DNA of 64,000 bases, taken from NCBI GenBank assembly GCA_902623255.1, contig CACNSY010000004.1:1-64000 (forward strand), in the 5' to 3' direction. The position numbers were made by a program, and so were the translations under genes. The notes beneath the pieces were generated by a model. That model was not told the DNA's origin, did no database searches, and saw only the letters and a list, made by a program, of their open reading frames with translations. Source of the DNA: an uncultured Alphaproteobacteria bacterium (lineage in GTDB: Bacteria > Pseudomonadota > Alphaproteobacteria > HIMB59 > GCA-002718135). Below are positions 8,901 through 19,245 of this stretch, piece by piece (positions within the stretch are counted from its first letter, which is position 1; every line of letters begins with the position of its first letter).

Positions 8901-10082
8901 ATGAAAAAATTACTTCTAGCTGTTATTGTAAGTTTGTCGACTGTAACGACTGCTGCATTAGCAGAAATTAAAGTAGGAATTATTCTTGGTTTTACAGGAC
9001 CAATTGAATCTTTAACTCCTGCTATGAGAGATGGTGCTAGGATGGCATTTGATGAAGCATCAAACTCTGGAAATCTTTTAGGTGGTGAATCAATTACTAT
9101 CTTAGAAGCTGACTCAACTTGTGTAGACTCTGCTGCTGCAACTGCTGCTGCTGAGGATCTAGTTGCACAAGGTGTAACTGCTATTATGGGTGCTGATTGT
9201 TCAGGTGTAACAGGTGCGATTAATGCAAATGTTGCAGTACCAAATGGTATCTTAATGGTATCTCCATCTGCAACTTCACCAGGTCTAAGTAAAGTTCCTG
9301 ATAATGGAACTTTTTGGCGTACTGCTCCATCTGATGCAAAAGGTGGTCAAGTATTAGCTAAACTTGCTTTAAGCAGAGGAATTGAAAGTATAGCTGTAAC
9401 GTATACTAACAATGACTACGGAAAAGGTTTAGCTGAAGTATTTGAAGCTTCATTTGCTCGTGGTGGTGGAACTATTACAGCATCAGCTGCACACGAAGAT
9501 GGTAAAGCAGATTATTCATCAGAAGTTGGTGTTCTTGCATCAGCTGGTGGAGACGCGCTACTAGTAATTGGTTATATCGATGATGGTGGAAAAGGAATGA
9601 TCGAAGCATCTTTAGATTCAGGTGCATTTGACACTTTTGTTCTTTCTGATGGTATGATTGGTCAATCAATTGTAGACAATATTGGTGCTGATCTTGAAGG
9701 ATCATTTGGCTCTATGCCAGGTGCAATTTCAAAAGGTTCAGCTAAGTTTGGCGAACTAGCAGCTGCAAATGGCATGGATGGAAGTGCTCCATATGTTGGA
9801 GAGTCTTATGATGCTGCAGCAATTATTGCTCTTGCAATTCAAGCTGGTGGGTCTGCTGATAAGCAATCAATCTTAAACAATATTGCTAAAGTATCTAACG
9901 CTCCAGGTATTGTAATTAACCCTGGTCAATTATCATACGGCTTACAAATGTTAGCTGCTGGTAAAGATATTGATTACCAAGGTGCAACAGACGTAGAATT
10001 TAATGCGTTTGGTGATGCAGCTGGTGCGTTTAAAGAGTTAGAAGTTAGTGGTGGCGAATTCGTTACTGTTGGCGCTCTTTAA
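8901..10082 (+). CDS. Branched-chain amino acid type ABC transporter substrate-binding protein
   Basis: A 393-residue periplasmic binding protein of the LivJ/LivK family (Peripla_BP_6). A Sec signal peptide (MKKLLLAVIVSLSTVTTAALA) precedes the mature start EIKVGIILGFTGPIESLTP. The pair of cysteines in DSTCVD and GADCSG matches the conserved disulphide of the N-lobe, and VSPSATSPGLS is the ligand-binding loop. It lies convergent with, not inside, the livGFHM operon that presumably uses it. The gene is clearly richer in G and C (31 of 60 bases in 9121-9180) than its neighbours and has a strong SD and terminator, as expected of a very abundant protein. The ligand could be amino acids, amides or another small solute. 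Confidence 0.9.
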   Translation: MKKLLLAVIVSLSTVTTAALAEIKVGIILGFTGPIESLTPAMRDGARMAFDEASNSGNLLGGESITILEADSTCVDSAAATAAAEDLVAQGVTAIMGADCSGVTGAINANVAVPNGILMVSPSATSPGLSKVPDNGTFWRTAPSDAKGGQVLAKLALSRGIESIAVTYTNNDYGKGLAEVFEASFARGGGTITASAAHEDGKADYSSEVGVLASAGGDALLVIGYIDDGGKGMIEASLDSGAFDTFVLSDGMIGQSIVDNIGADLEGSFGSMPGAISKGSAKFGELAAANGMDGSAPYVGESYDAAAIIALAIQAGGSADKQSILNNIAKVSNAPGIVINPGQLSYGLQMLAAGKDIDYQGATDVEFNAFGDAAGAFKELEVSGGEFVTVGAL

Positions 10083-10106
10083 TAATTAAAAATTATTTTA
10101 ATTTAA

Positions 10107-10132
10107 CCCCAGCTTTTAGCTGGGGTTTTTTT
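10107..10132 (+). terminator. Rho-independent terminator after the binding-protein gene
   Basis: A perfect 8-bp GC-rich stem, CCCCAGCT (10107-10114) and AGCTGGGG (10118-10125), with a TTT loop and a run of seven T. It is 25 bases beyond the stop. On the opposite strand it lies just past the livM stop (10131) but there lacks a long U run, so it mainly serves the plus-strand gene. Confidence 0.9.
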
Positions 10133-11504
10133 ATGAGTGCCTAACTTTCTCCGGTATAATTCCCTTCGGTCTATATCGTAAAATTAATAATAAAATTAAA
10201 CCCATAAATAGGTATCTAAAGTAAGGAACACTATCAAGTAAATGTAATTTTAAAGCATTAGTTGGCTCTAATCCTATAGTAAGTTGATTAATAATAAATG
10301 TTGTAATTGGTGCTGCCTCAATCCAAGAAAACCATATGACAAAACCACCGAATATAGCGCCTAAATTATTTCCACTACCTCCTACAATAACCATAATCCA
10401 AATAATAAAAGTGAAACGAAGTGGTCGATATCCTGAAGGAGTAAATAATCCATCTAAAGTAACAAGCATTGCACCCGCAACACCTACAATTGCAGCCCCT
10501 ATTACAAAAATAATTAAATGTTGTTTCACAACATCTTTCCCCATAGCATTTGCAGCTGTTTCATTATCTCTGATAGCTCTCATCATTCTTCCCCAAGGAG
10601 ATAATTGAGCTTTGTTGGCAAAATAAAAAATTATTAACATAACAATCAGAAATAAAATCGCGTAAGATAATTTTACAAAAATTCCTGAACCATCAATAAT
10701 AAGATTGTTTAATACTTGTTGTCTATCAGTTACATCAATAATATTATTTAACTTTGACGAGTTTAGATAAGTAACCAAGTTTATAAACCAATCTGCATTT
10801 TGTAAATCAATTTCATAAGGAACTGGCCTCTTTAAACCGATGACATTTTTTACTCCCCTAGATAGCCATTCTTCATGTTTTAAAACACTAACAACTATTT
10901 CTGAAATACCAAGAGTAACAATAGCAAGATAATCTGATCGTAATCCAAGAGCTACTTTACCAATTACAAATGCAACGCCCGCAGCAAATAAACCTCCTAC
11001 AATCCAAGAGAAAATTATTGGCAGTCCAAGACCACCTAAAAAACCTGCAATTGCTGGATTAACATCTTCAATATTATGTGTAGCGTTTAAATAAAATTGT
11101 CTGATAATTAAAATACCAAAAAAAATTATTAGGGAATTTAAAATATACCTATTTCTTTTTTGGATTACCGTTTTATTAATATAAATTACAGCAATCACCA
11201 ATACAATTAACAAAACAAAACTGATACCTAGCCCTCTACCTCCAGCCTGCCATGACTCTGTAATGGGAGGGTAAGATACAAGGACTGCCGCTAATCCACC
11301 CATTGCTAAAAAACCCATTACACCAAAATTAATTACTCCTGCATAACCCCAAGAAATATTGACCCCCATTGTCATTATTGCTGAAATAATACACATATTT
11401 AAAATTACTAAACTTACAGACCATCCTTGAATAAAACCTACAAAAATAAATAGCGAGATCATGATTGTAATGGCTACCCATTCATATCTTTCAAACTTCA
11501 TCAT
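10131..11504 (-). CDS. livM: Branched-chain amino acid type ABC transporter permease LivM
   Basis: A 457-residue inner-membrane permease of the LivM family with about ten hydrophobic segments. The EAA-like coupling region and the signatures GYAGVINFGVMGFLAMGG near residue 55 and LRSDYLAIVTLGISEI near 190 are present, as is RAIRDNETAANAMG, which contacts the ATPase. It overlaps the livH stop by four bases (ATGA). A second ATG one codon downstream is equally possible. It pairs with LivH to form the channel and is the last gene of the transporter operon. Confidence 0.92.
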   Translation of the reverse strand: MMKFERYEWVAITIMISLFIFVGFIQGWSVSLVILNMCIISAIMTMGVNISWGYAGVINFGVMGFLAMGGLAAVLVSYPPITESWQAGGRGLGISFVLLIVLVIAVIYINKTVIQKRNRYILNSLIIFFGILIIRQFYLNATHNIEDVNPAIAGFLGGLGLPIIFSWIVGGLFAAGVAFVIGKVALGLRSDYLAIVTLGISEIVVSVLKHEEWLSRGVKNVIGLKRPVPYEIDLQNADWFINLVTYLNSSKLNNIIDVTDRQQVLNNLIIDGSGIFVKLSYAILFLIVMLIIFYFANKAQLSPWGRMMRAIRDNETAANAMGKDVVKQHLIIFVIGAAIVGVAGAMLVTLDGLFTPSGYRPLRFTFIIWIMVIVGGSGNNLGAIFGGFVIWFSWIEAAPITTFIINQLTIGLEPTNALKLHLLDSVPYFRYLFMGLILLLILRYRPKGIIPEKVRHS

Positions 11505-12514
11505 AAAACTCTTCCTTTAAATATTCCCGATGGTCTTATTAGTAAAACGATGACTAAAATTGAAAATGATACAGCAAATTTATAATCTGTTGAAAGTAAT
11601 TGCACTAAACCACTTGGCTCTAAAGAACTTGGGAGTAGATACACAAAAAATTTCTTATAAGCATAAGTGACCATAATTTCTGAAAAAGCTATTACATACC
11701 CACCTACTACAGCTCCAAAGGGACTGCCAATGCCTCCAACAATTGCTGAGGCAAATATTGGCAAGACTAAATTGAGATAAATAATAGGTTTATAACTTTT
11801 ATCTAAACCATAAAGTGTTCCCGCAACACAAGCTAAGACTCCTACAATAATCCAAGTAGTGAATACTACTCTATCAGGATTAATACCTGACAATAATGCT
11901 AAATCTTCATTATCAGAAAATGCTCTCATTGATTTTCCAGTTTTTGTTTTTTGCAAAAACCAGAAAGTAAAAGTTAAAAGTAATACAGTGATTAATATTG
12001 TGATAACTTGAGAAGATTTTAATGCTAATCCTTCATTTAAACCTGTCATTACTTTAAACTGTTTGGCTTTCATTATAAATTTCTGTCCATCGGAAAATTT
12101 TATAGTTTCTGTTCCAATTATAATTCTTATTATTGCATTAATTACGAACATAACCCCTATTGAAACCATTGCTAAAACAACAGGAACACTTTTTTGATAT
12201 CTGTAATATTGAAAAACAAATTTATCAGAAATAATGCATAAGATAATTGTTGCTATTATTCCTATAGGTAACGCCAAAAGAGCAGTAGGAAGAATTCCTA
12301 AACCAATTTTTTGTGATTGAAAAAACCATGTAAATAAAATTGTTATCATTGCTCCAAATGACATGATTTCTCCATGTGCAAAATTGGCAAAACGAAGTAT
12401 AGCGTAAACAAATGTAACTCCAAGCGCACCAAGAGCAAGCTGAGAGCCATAAGAAATACCTGGAATTATAATAAAATTTAGAAGTACAATTATAGAATTT
12501 AGAAAATCAATCAT
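11501..12514 (-). CDS. livH: Branched-chain amino acid type ABC transporter permease LivH
   Basis: A 337-residue membrane permease with about eight hydrophobic segments. The family block AILRFANFAHGEIMSFGAM lies near residue 45, and the cytoplasmic coupling motif MRAFSDNEDLALLSGIN near residue 195 is characteristic of LivH/LivM permeases; GGIGSPFGAVVGGYVI is also typical. It sits one base after livF and overlaps livM by four, consistent with one transcript and stoichiometric production. Confidence 0.93.
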   Translation of the reverse strand: MIDFLNSIIVLLNFIIIPGISYGSQLALGALGVTFVYAILRFANFAHGEIMSFGAMITILFTWFFQSQKIGLGILPTALLALPIGIIATIILCIISDKFVFQYYRYQKSVPVVLAMVSIGVMFVINAIIRIIIGTETIKFSDGQKFIMKAKQFKVMTGLNEGLALKSSQVITILITVLLLTFTFWFLQKTKTGKSMRAFSDNEDLALLSGINPDRVVFTTWIIVGVLACVAGTLYGLDKSYKPIIYLNLVLPIFASAIVGGIGSPFGAVVGGYVIAFSEIMVTYAYKKFFVYLLPSSLEPSGLVQLLSTDYKFAVSFSILVIVLLIRPSGIFKGRVL

Positions 12515-12515
12515 T

Positions 12516-13220
12516 TTAACCTCCTAAAAAAGACTTTCTAACTTCTGGATTATTTAATAGTTCTTCACCTGTACCTTCTCTACTATTTTTTCCATTTACT
12601 AATACGTACCCTCTATCAGCAATACCAAGTGCTTGTTTTGCATTTTGTTCAACCATTAGTATGCCAACACCAGTTTTACGAACTTCTATAATTCTTGAAA
12701 ATAACTCATCCATTACAATTGGTGATACTCCTGCAGTTGGTTCATCTAACATCAAAATTTTAGGTTGAGTCATAAGAGCTCTCCCAAAAGCTACTTGTTG
12801 TCTTTGACCTCCTGATAATTCTCCTGCACTTTGATTTCTTTTTTCTTTTAAAATAGGAAAAAGATCATAAACATCATTAATGGTATGAATAATGTCATCA
12901 TCTCTCAAAAAACCTCCCATTTCTAAATTTTCTTCTACGGTCATACCAGTAAACACATTGTTTGTTTGAGGAACAAATGCCAATCCTAAATGAATTCTGT
13001 TTTGAGGTAACATTGAAGATATTTCCTTATTTGAATATTCAACAGAACCTGAAGTTAAGCTTAACATGCCAAGCAATGCTTTCATTGCTGTTGATTTCCC
13101 TGCTCCGTTTGGACCAACGATGACTACAATTTCACCTTCTTTAACTTGTAGATTAATATCTTTAATTATATCAACCCCTCCATATCCAGCTGTTAAATTT
13201 TTACCAATTAAATCACTCAT
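12516..13220 (-). CDS. livF: ABC transporter ATPase LivF
   Basis: A 234-residue ATP-binding subunit. Walker A is GPNGAGKST near residue 38, the ABC signature is LSGGQRQQVAFGRALM near 134, and Walker B with catalytic Glu is ILMLDEPTAG. The Q-loop sequence FVPQTNNVF and the ending PEVRKSFLGG are typical of LivF rather than LivG. Six bases separate it from livG. Together the two ATPases would power uptake through LivHM. Confidence 0.94.
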   Translation of the reverse strand: MSDLIGKNLTAGYGGVDIIKDINLQVKEGEIVVIVGPNGAGKSTAMKALLGMLSLTSGSVEYSNKEISSMLPQNRIHLGLAFVPQTNNVFTGMTVEENLEMGGFLRDDDIIHTINDVYDLFPILKEKRNQSAGELSGGQRQQVAFGRALMTQPKILMLDEPTAGVSPIVMDELFSRIIEVRKTGVGILMVEQNAKQALGIADRGYVLVNGKNSREGTGEELLNNPEVRKSFLGG

Positions 13221-13226
13221 AAAATT

Positions 13227-13994
13227 CTAATTTTTATCAATACCTTTTCCTAAATAAGCCTCTATAACTCTATCGTTATTTTTCACTTCATTAAAATTTC
13301 CTTTAAATAAAACTGAACCTTCAGCCATCACAATTACAGGATCGCAAATTTTATCTATGAGGTCCATATCATGTTCAATTACGAAGAACGTATAATTCTT
13401 TTCTTTATTTAATCTTAATATTGCATCCGTAATTTCATTTAGAAGTGTTCTATTTACTCCAGCTCCCACTTCATCGAGTAAAACAATTTGAGGATCAACC
13501 ATCATAGTTCTCCCTAATTCAAGTAGTTTTTTTTGACCCCCAGACAAATTGCCTGCAAGTTCTTGGGTTAAGTGACTTAAATTTAAAAAATTTATTACAT
13601 CGATAGCTTTTTGTCTTATTTCTTCTTCTTGTTGTTTTACTTTAGCATTACTTAATAAAGCGTATGATAATTTTTCACCAAATTGATTTGGTGGCACCAT
13701 CATTAAATTTTCAAGAACAGTTAAAGTTGAAAATTCATGGGCAATTTGAAAAGTTCTTAGAACTCCTTTAGCAAATAATTCGTGAGGTTTTAAAAAAGAA
13801 ATATCTTCATTATTAAGAATTATATTTCCTCCATCTGGATCATATAATCCTGCAATAGTATTAAATAATGTTGTTTTTCCAGCTCCATTTGGACCTATTA
13901 AACCCGTGATTGAACCCATTTCAACTTTCATTGATGCGTTATGGACTGCTTTTAATCCTCCAAAAAATTTATTAACATTATTTATTTCAAGCAT
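13227..13994 (-). CDS. livG: ABC transporter ATPase LivG
   Basis: A 255-residue ATPase with Walker A GPNGAGKTT, signature LSGGQKKLLELGRTM and Walker B IVLLDEVGAGVN. The RTFQIAHEFSTLTVLENLM block after the Q-loop is typical of LivG. Its Walker B reads LLDEVGAG rather than the usual LLDEPAAG. The ATG lies inside the end of rodA (8-base overlap), so the transporter genes appear translationally coupled to the rod-shape operon upstream. Confidence 0.93.
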   Translation of the reverse strand: MLEINNVNKFFGGLKAVHNASMKVEMGSITGLIGPNGAGKTTLFNTIAGLYDPDGGNIILNNEDISFLKPHELFAKGVLRTFQIAHEFSTLTVLENLMMVPPNQFGEKLSYALLSNAKVKQQEEEIRQKAIDVINFLNLSHLTQELAGNLSGGQKKLLELGRTMMVDPQIVLLDEVGAGVNRTLLNEITDAILRLNKEKNYTFFVIEHDMDLIDKICDPVIVMAEGSVLFKGNFNEVKNNDRVIEAYLGKGIDKN

Positions 13995-15084
13995 TATGTA
14001 ATTTTTTTAAATTTCCATTCAATTCGGCATTAAGTACTAATCCTAGAGATATAATTATAGCAAGCATTGCTGAACCCCCATAAGAAACTAAAGGTAATGG
14101 AATTCCAACAACAGGCATTAAGCCAGATACCATAGATATGTTCATTATAACATATATAAATAAATTGCTGCCAACACCTATAGAGAGAATTCTTCCAAAA
14201 ATATGGTTTGATTTAATGCTTATATAAAAACAGACTGATATTAATAATAAAAATAGTAAAATTATAAACATAGTACCAATAAAACCAAATTCTTCTCCAA
14301 TTAATGTAAAAATAAAATCAGTCTGTTTTTCAGGTAAATACTGAAGATATGATTGAGACCCCTCTAAAAAACCTTTACCAGTTAGGCCGCCAGAGCCTAA
14401 AGCAATTTTAGATTGTATAAGTTGATATCCTCTTCCTAAAGCATCTGCTTCAGGATTTAAAAAAGAGAAAATTCTGTCTTTTTGATATGGTTGTAAGTAA
14501 CTTAAAGACAAAGGAATTGATAGTATTAAAACAAAAAATCCTAATACAAACTTCCAAATTCTTATTCCACTTGCAAATAAAATAAGAATTCCAAGCATTG
14601 CTATACTTAAAGCAGTTCCAAGATCTGGCTGTATGACTACTAAAACAAATGGTAAAAATAGAATTAATATTGGAAAAAATAAATTTTTTATTCGCTTAAT
14701 TTCATCAAATCTTAAATCATGATAAAATCTTGCCAGTGCTAATATTATAGTTATTTTAATTAGTTCTGATGGTTGGATGCTAAAACCAAATATATTTATC
14801 CATCTAGTTGCACCCTTTCCAAAAACACCTATTAATTCAACTGATAGTAAAAGTAATAATGATAAAATAAAAAAGATATAAGCAAATTGATAAATAAATT
14901 TAATATTTATTAAAGCTAAGATAATTGCTAAAAATATAAAAAATGTTAATCTAATTAAATGTCTTGATGCCCAGGGATTATATGACCCCCCTGCAGCAGA
15001 ATATAAACCCGCTGCACCAATAAAAGAAATTAAGATGACTAAAAAAATCAATAAGTAATTTAAGTTTTGAATTTTATTTAACAT
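13987..15084 (-). CDS. rodA: Rod-shape glycosyltransferase RodA (SEDS family)
   Basis: A 365-residue polytopic membrane protein that polymerises lipid II glycan strands during side-wall elongation together with PBP2. SEDS landmarks: WINIFGFSIQPSELIKI near residue 95, VIQPDLGTALS near 150 and the C-terminal GIPLPLVSYGGSAML. The catalytic Asp is in QPDLG. It overlaps the mrdA stop as TAATG and its own stop overlaps livG by eight bases. A second SEDS protein (FtsW) is encoded at 44.7 kb in the division cluster. Confidence 0.95.
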   Translation of the reverse strand: MLNKIQNLNYLLIFLVILISFIGAAGLYSAAGGSYNPWASRHLIRLTFFIFLAIILALINIKFIYQFAYIFFILSLLLLLSVELIGVFGKGATRWINIFGFSIQPSELIKITIILALARFYHDLRFDEIKRIKNLFFPILILFLPFVLVVIQPDLGTALSIAMLGILILFASGIRIWKFVLGFFVLILSIPLSLSYLQPYQKDRIFSFLNPEADALGRGYQLIQSKIALGSGGLTGKGFLEGSQSYLQYLPEKQTDFIFTLIGEEFGFIGTMFIILLFLLLISVCFYISIKSNHIFGRILSIGVGSNLFIYVIMNISMVSGLMPVVGIPLPLVSYGGSAMLAIIISLGLVLNAELNGNLKKLHNA

Positions 15085-16886
15085 TAAATTTCTAAATTTT
15101 TAGTAAATTGAAAAATTTCTTTTGCTATTGGTGCTGCAGTTGATGCACCTGAACCTCCATGTTCAATAACAACCGAAACAGCATATCTAGGGTTTTCAAC
15201 TGGCATATATCCAACAAATAAAGCGTGATCTCTTTTTTTCCATTCTACTTCTTTTTTCCTAAAATCTTCACTTTCTCTCTCTTCTACAGTTATTCTTCTA
15301 ACTTGAGAGGTTCCTGTTTTACCTGCAAAAGGTGAGTACTCAGATCTCGAATTATAAGCTGTACCTTTACTTTCATTTACTACTTTAAACATCGAACTTT
15401 TAATAATTTTAATTGCATTTTGGTATTTTTCTAATTTTTCAAATTCAATGTTATTATTTTTTTTGATTATATTTGGTTTTACATTTTTTCCATTAGAAGC
15501 AATTATTGAAGTCATTACAGCAAGTTGTAGTGGATTAGTTAATACAAATCCTTGGCCAATTGCAGAGATTAGAGTTTCTCCAGGATACCAACTTTCATCG
15601 TATTTTTTCTTTTTCCAATCACGTGATGGGATAATTCCTTTTTTTTGATTAGGTAAAGGGACGTCATATATTTTGCCTAAACCAAAATCTTCAGCAACTC
15701 TGGCAATTTTATCTATCCCAATTTTTTTTGATATTTCATAGAAGAAAACATCACATGATTCTTTGATTGCATCACTAATATTCATCGAGCCATGACCATT
15801 ATTTTTCCAACAATGATAAAGTCTATCACCTAAACCAATTTTTCCACTACAAAAATGCTTTGTATTTGTATCAATAATCCCATGGACTAATCCAGCTATA
15901 GCAACAACCATTTTAAAAGTTGAGCCTGGAGCATATAAACCTTGAATACATCTGTAAGTGAGTGGGGAAAGTTCATTTTCTAAAATTGTATCCCAATATT
16001 CCTTATTGGGTTTTTGAATAATTTTATTTGGATTATAAGATGGAGTTGAAGCCATACATAATATATTACCATTGTTAATATCCATAAGTACTGCAGATCC
16101 TGCTTTATATTCTTTCAATAGATTTAAAGCATATTGTTGAATTCTCAGATCAATAGTTATTTGAATATCATTTCCTTTTTGACTATCTTTTCTTGATATT
16201 TCACGAATTACTCTTCCAAAAGAATTTACTTCAATCTCCCTTTGTCCTGCTTTACCTATTAATTTAGGGTTAAAACTTTTTTCGATACCATCTTTTCCTA
16301 TCTCTAGATTAGGCATATTAGAAATGAACGGCAATTCAACTTCTTCTTGATTTGGTTTATTTGTATAACCGATTAAATGTGAAACAGTATTATCAAACTG
16401 ATAAGTTCTCATATAATCTTGAGAAATAAATATCCCTTCAATATTAAGTTTATTTGATTCTATTTTTTCAAGTTGTGACCAATTAATATTTTCTAAGACT
16501 TTTATTTTCTGAAATTTTTTTACTTTTTTAGATAAATCTATTATTTTTCTTCTATGACTAAAATCTATTTTTATAATTTGATTTAATTCGTTTAGAGATT
16601 TGTTTATATTTTTTGTATTTTCAGGAATTATATAAATATCAAATACTTTAATATTAGAAGCTAAAAGCTTTTTATTAGTATCATAAATTCTCCCTCTAAC
16701 AGGATAAATAATTTCTATATCTATTTGATTATTTTTTGATAGCGTTTTATATTTTTGTGAATTTTTTATTTGAATATCATATAATCTCCAGCCTACAATC
16801 CCAAAAAATGATACTTTTAAGGAATATAATAAAAAAGTTCTTCTGTTTAGAACTGAATATTGCTTTTTATCATCCGAATAAAACAT
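15084..16886 (-). CDS. mrdA: Penicillin-binding protein 2, elongation transpeptidase
   Basis: A 600-residue class B PBP that cross-links side-wall peptidoglycan as the partner of RodA. One N-terminal membrane segment (about residues 18-38), then the pedestal domain, then the transpeptidase with its three motifs: S322-x-x-K325 in APGSTFKM, S377-C-D379 in ESCDVFFY and K523-T-G in AGKTGTS. Length is close to the E. coli protein (633). It abuts mreD (one base gap) and overlaps rodA by one base, the usual mreBCD-mrdAB order. Confidence 0.95.
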   Translation of the reverse strand: MFYSDDKKQYSVLNRRTFLLYSLKVSFFGIVGWRLYDIQIKNSQKYKTLSKNNQIDIEIIYPVRGRIYDTNKKLLASNIKVFDIYIIPENTKNINKSLNELNQIIKIDFSHRRKIIDLSKKVKKFQKIKVLENINWSQLEKIESNKLNIEGIFISQDYMRTYQFDNTVSHLIGYTNKPNQEEVELPFISNMPNLEIGKDGIEKSFNPKLIGKAGQREIEVNSFGRVIREISRKDSQKGNDIQITIDLRIQQYALNLLKEYKAGSAVLMDINNGNILCMASTPSYNPNKIIQKPNKEYWDTILENELSPLTYRCIQGLYAPGSTFKMVVAIAGLVHGIIDTNTKHFCSGKIGLGDRLYHCWKNNGHGSMNISDAIKESCDVFFYEISKKIGIDKIARVAEDFGLGKIYDVPLPNQKKGIIPSRDWKKKKYDESWYPGETLISAIGQGFVLTNPLQLAVMTSIIASNGKNVKPNIIKKNNNIEFEKLEKYQNAIKIIKSSMFKVVNESKGTAYNSRSEYSPFAGKTGTSQVRRITVEERESEDFRKKEVEWKKRDHALFVGYMPVENPRYAVSVVIEHGGSGASTAAPIAKEIFQFTKNLEI

Positions 16887-17372
16887 TTACTTATCCAATT
16901 TAGTAAACAAAAATATAGTAGGAATAAAAATAATTAAAGAAATTAAAATTAAATTGAAAAAGAAACTCATGTTAAATTTATAATTATGTAAAAAATTTGC
17001 TAAAAAATGTTCAATTAAAAGCAAAATGATCAATGTTATAAAATAAGTAAAAATAATTTGATACGATGATAATCTAATTAAATATTTTCTTAACAATATA
17101 TATAAGATTAAAAGAGATAAAAAGGTAATTAAATGAGCTCCAATATTATTTAATAATAATATATCAAATAAAATACCATATATAAGAGCTACAACATAAA
17201 GATAATAATGGTAATGATAAAAAATTAGATAAATTAAAGTTAAATGAAATAATATATAAAATACATTATTGAAATTAGGAAATATGATAAAGGAATTTAC
17301 AGATATTGAGAAACTAATAATTAAAATTATGTTTAGTTTAGAGGATGAGTTAAGAAATTTGGAAAACTCCAT
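16887..17372 (-). CDS. mreD: Rod-shape determining protein MreD
   Basis: A 161-residue, very hydrophobic protein with about five membrane helices. Sequence similarity within MreD is low; the call rests on the hydropathy pattern, the motif YGILFDIL in mid-protein, which fits the conserved G-x-x-x-D region, and its position between mreC and mrdA. It overlaps the mreC stop as TAATG. It is expected to sit in the elongasome and stabilise MreC. Confidence 0.88.
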   Translation of the reverse strand: MEFSKFLNSSSKLNIILIISFSISVNSFIIFPNFNNVFYILFHLTLIYLIFYHYHYYLYVVALIYGILFDILLLNNIGAHLITFLSLLILYILLRKYLIRLSSYQIIFTYFITLIILLLIEHFLANFLHNYKFNMSFFFNLILISLIIFIPTIFLFTKLDK

Positions 17373-18193
17373 TATTTTGAAGTAACTATTTGCACATAAT
17401 CAATATTTACAAAATCTACAAATGGTAGAACAAAAAATCTATTTTTTTCTACTTTAGCCACTTTACCAACTAATAAATCTACTGGAAAAACTTGAGCAGT
17501 ACCACTTGTAACCACAATATCGCCTAATCTTGGCATTTTATTTTCTTTTACAAAAGAGCTTACTAGATATTTTCCATCTCCATTTCCTGTAAGTAATGAA
17601 AAAATTTCATCAGAAATAGATTTCACAGAAATCGATAAATTTGGGTCAGTTAATAATATTACTCTAGAATTTTTAGCAGTTGTATCAATAACCTTTCCTA
17701 TTAATCCTCTTTCATTAATAGCAGACATATTTTTCTTTATTTTATCTTCGTAACCAGCATTTAAATTTATTAACTTACTATATATTGTATCATTTCTATT
17801 AATTAGTGATGCTGTTTTGATTAAAGTTAAATTGTTATCAGTTGCATTTAATAATTTTTTTAAAACTTTATTCTCTCTTGAGTTTTGAATTGCTAATATT
17901 TGCCATTTTTTTAGACGAATTATTTCTTCTTGAAGAATTTTGTTTTCAAATTTTAAACTTCTAAATTGATTATATTCATCAATGAAATTTGAAAAAACAT
18001 TTACTGGTGCTGATATAAATCTTGTAATAGGAATAATTACAGAACTAGATAAATTTTTAATTCCACTTATAAGATAGTAATCTGTTTTTGAAAAAAAAAC
18101 TAAAAGAAATGAAAGAGTAACAACAGAAATAATGGTGAAATTCTTTACAAATTTTGATAACTGAAAAACTTTTATTTGGAACTTAGGAGCCAT
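17372..18193 (-). CDS. mreC: Rod-shape determining protein MreC
   Basis: A 273-residue bitopic protein: short cytoplasmic tail, one membrane helix at about residues 16-36, a coiled-coil around residues 65-100 (rich in Lys, Leu and Glu) and the periplasmic beta-domain with the conserved GLIGKVIDTTAKNSRVILLTD block. It links MreB inside to PBP2 and RodA outside. Eight bases separate it from mreB. Confidence 0.93.
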   Translation of the reverse strand: MAPKFQIKVFQLSKFVKNFTIISVVTLSFLLVFFSKTDYYLISGIKNLSSSVIIPITRFISAPVNVFSNFIDEYNQFRSLKFENKILQEEIIRLKKWQILAIQNSRENKVLKKLLNATDNNLTLIKTASLINRNDTIYSKLINLNAGYEDKIKKNMSAINERGLIGKVIDTTAKNSRVILLTDPNLSISVKSISDEIFSLLTGNGDGKYLVSSFVKENKMPRLGDIVVTSGTAQVFPVDLLVGKVAKVEKNRFFVLPFVDFVNIDYVQIVTSK

Positions 18194-18201
18194 TTTAATT
18201 T

Positions 18202-19245
<1,044 letters not shown>

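Noticed and set aside
9475..9705. Minus-strand frame inside the binding-protein gene, rich in Leu, Gln and His
   Set aside because: Antisense shadow of Gly/Ala-rich codons; no start signal or recognisable protein.
12516..13994. Urea or amide transporter (Urt-type) instead of Liv-type
   Set aside because: Urt systems usually have enzyme or urease genes nearby and a characteristic five-gene order with the binding protein first; none is seen, so the general Liv-type name is kept and the ligand left open.
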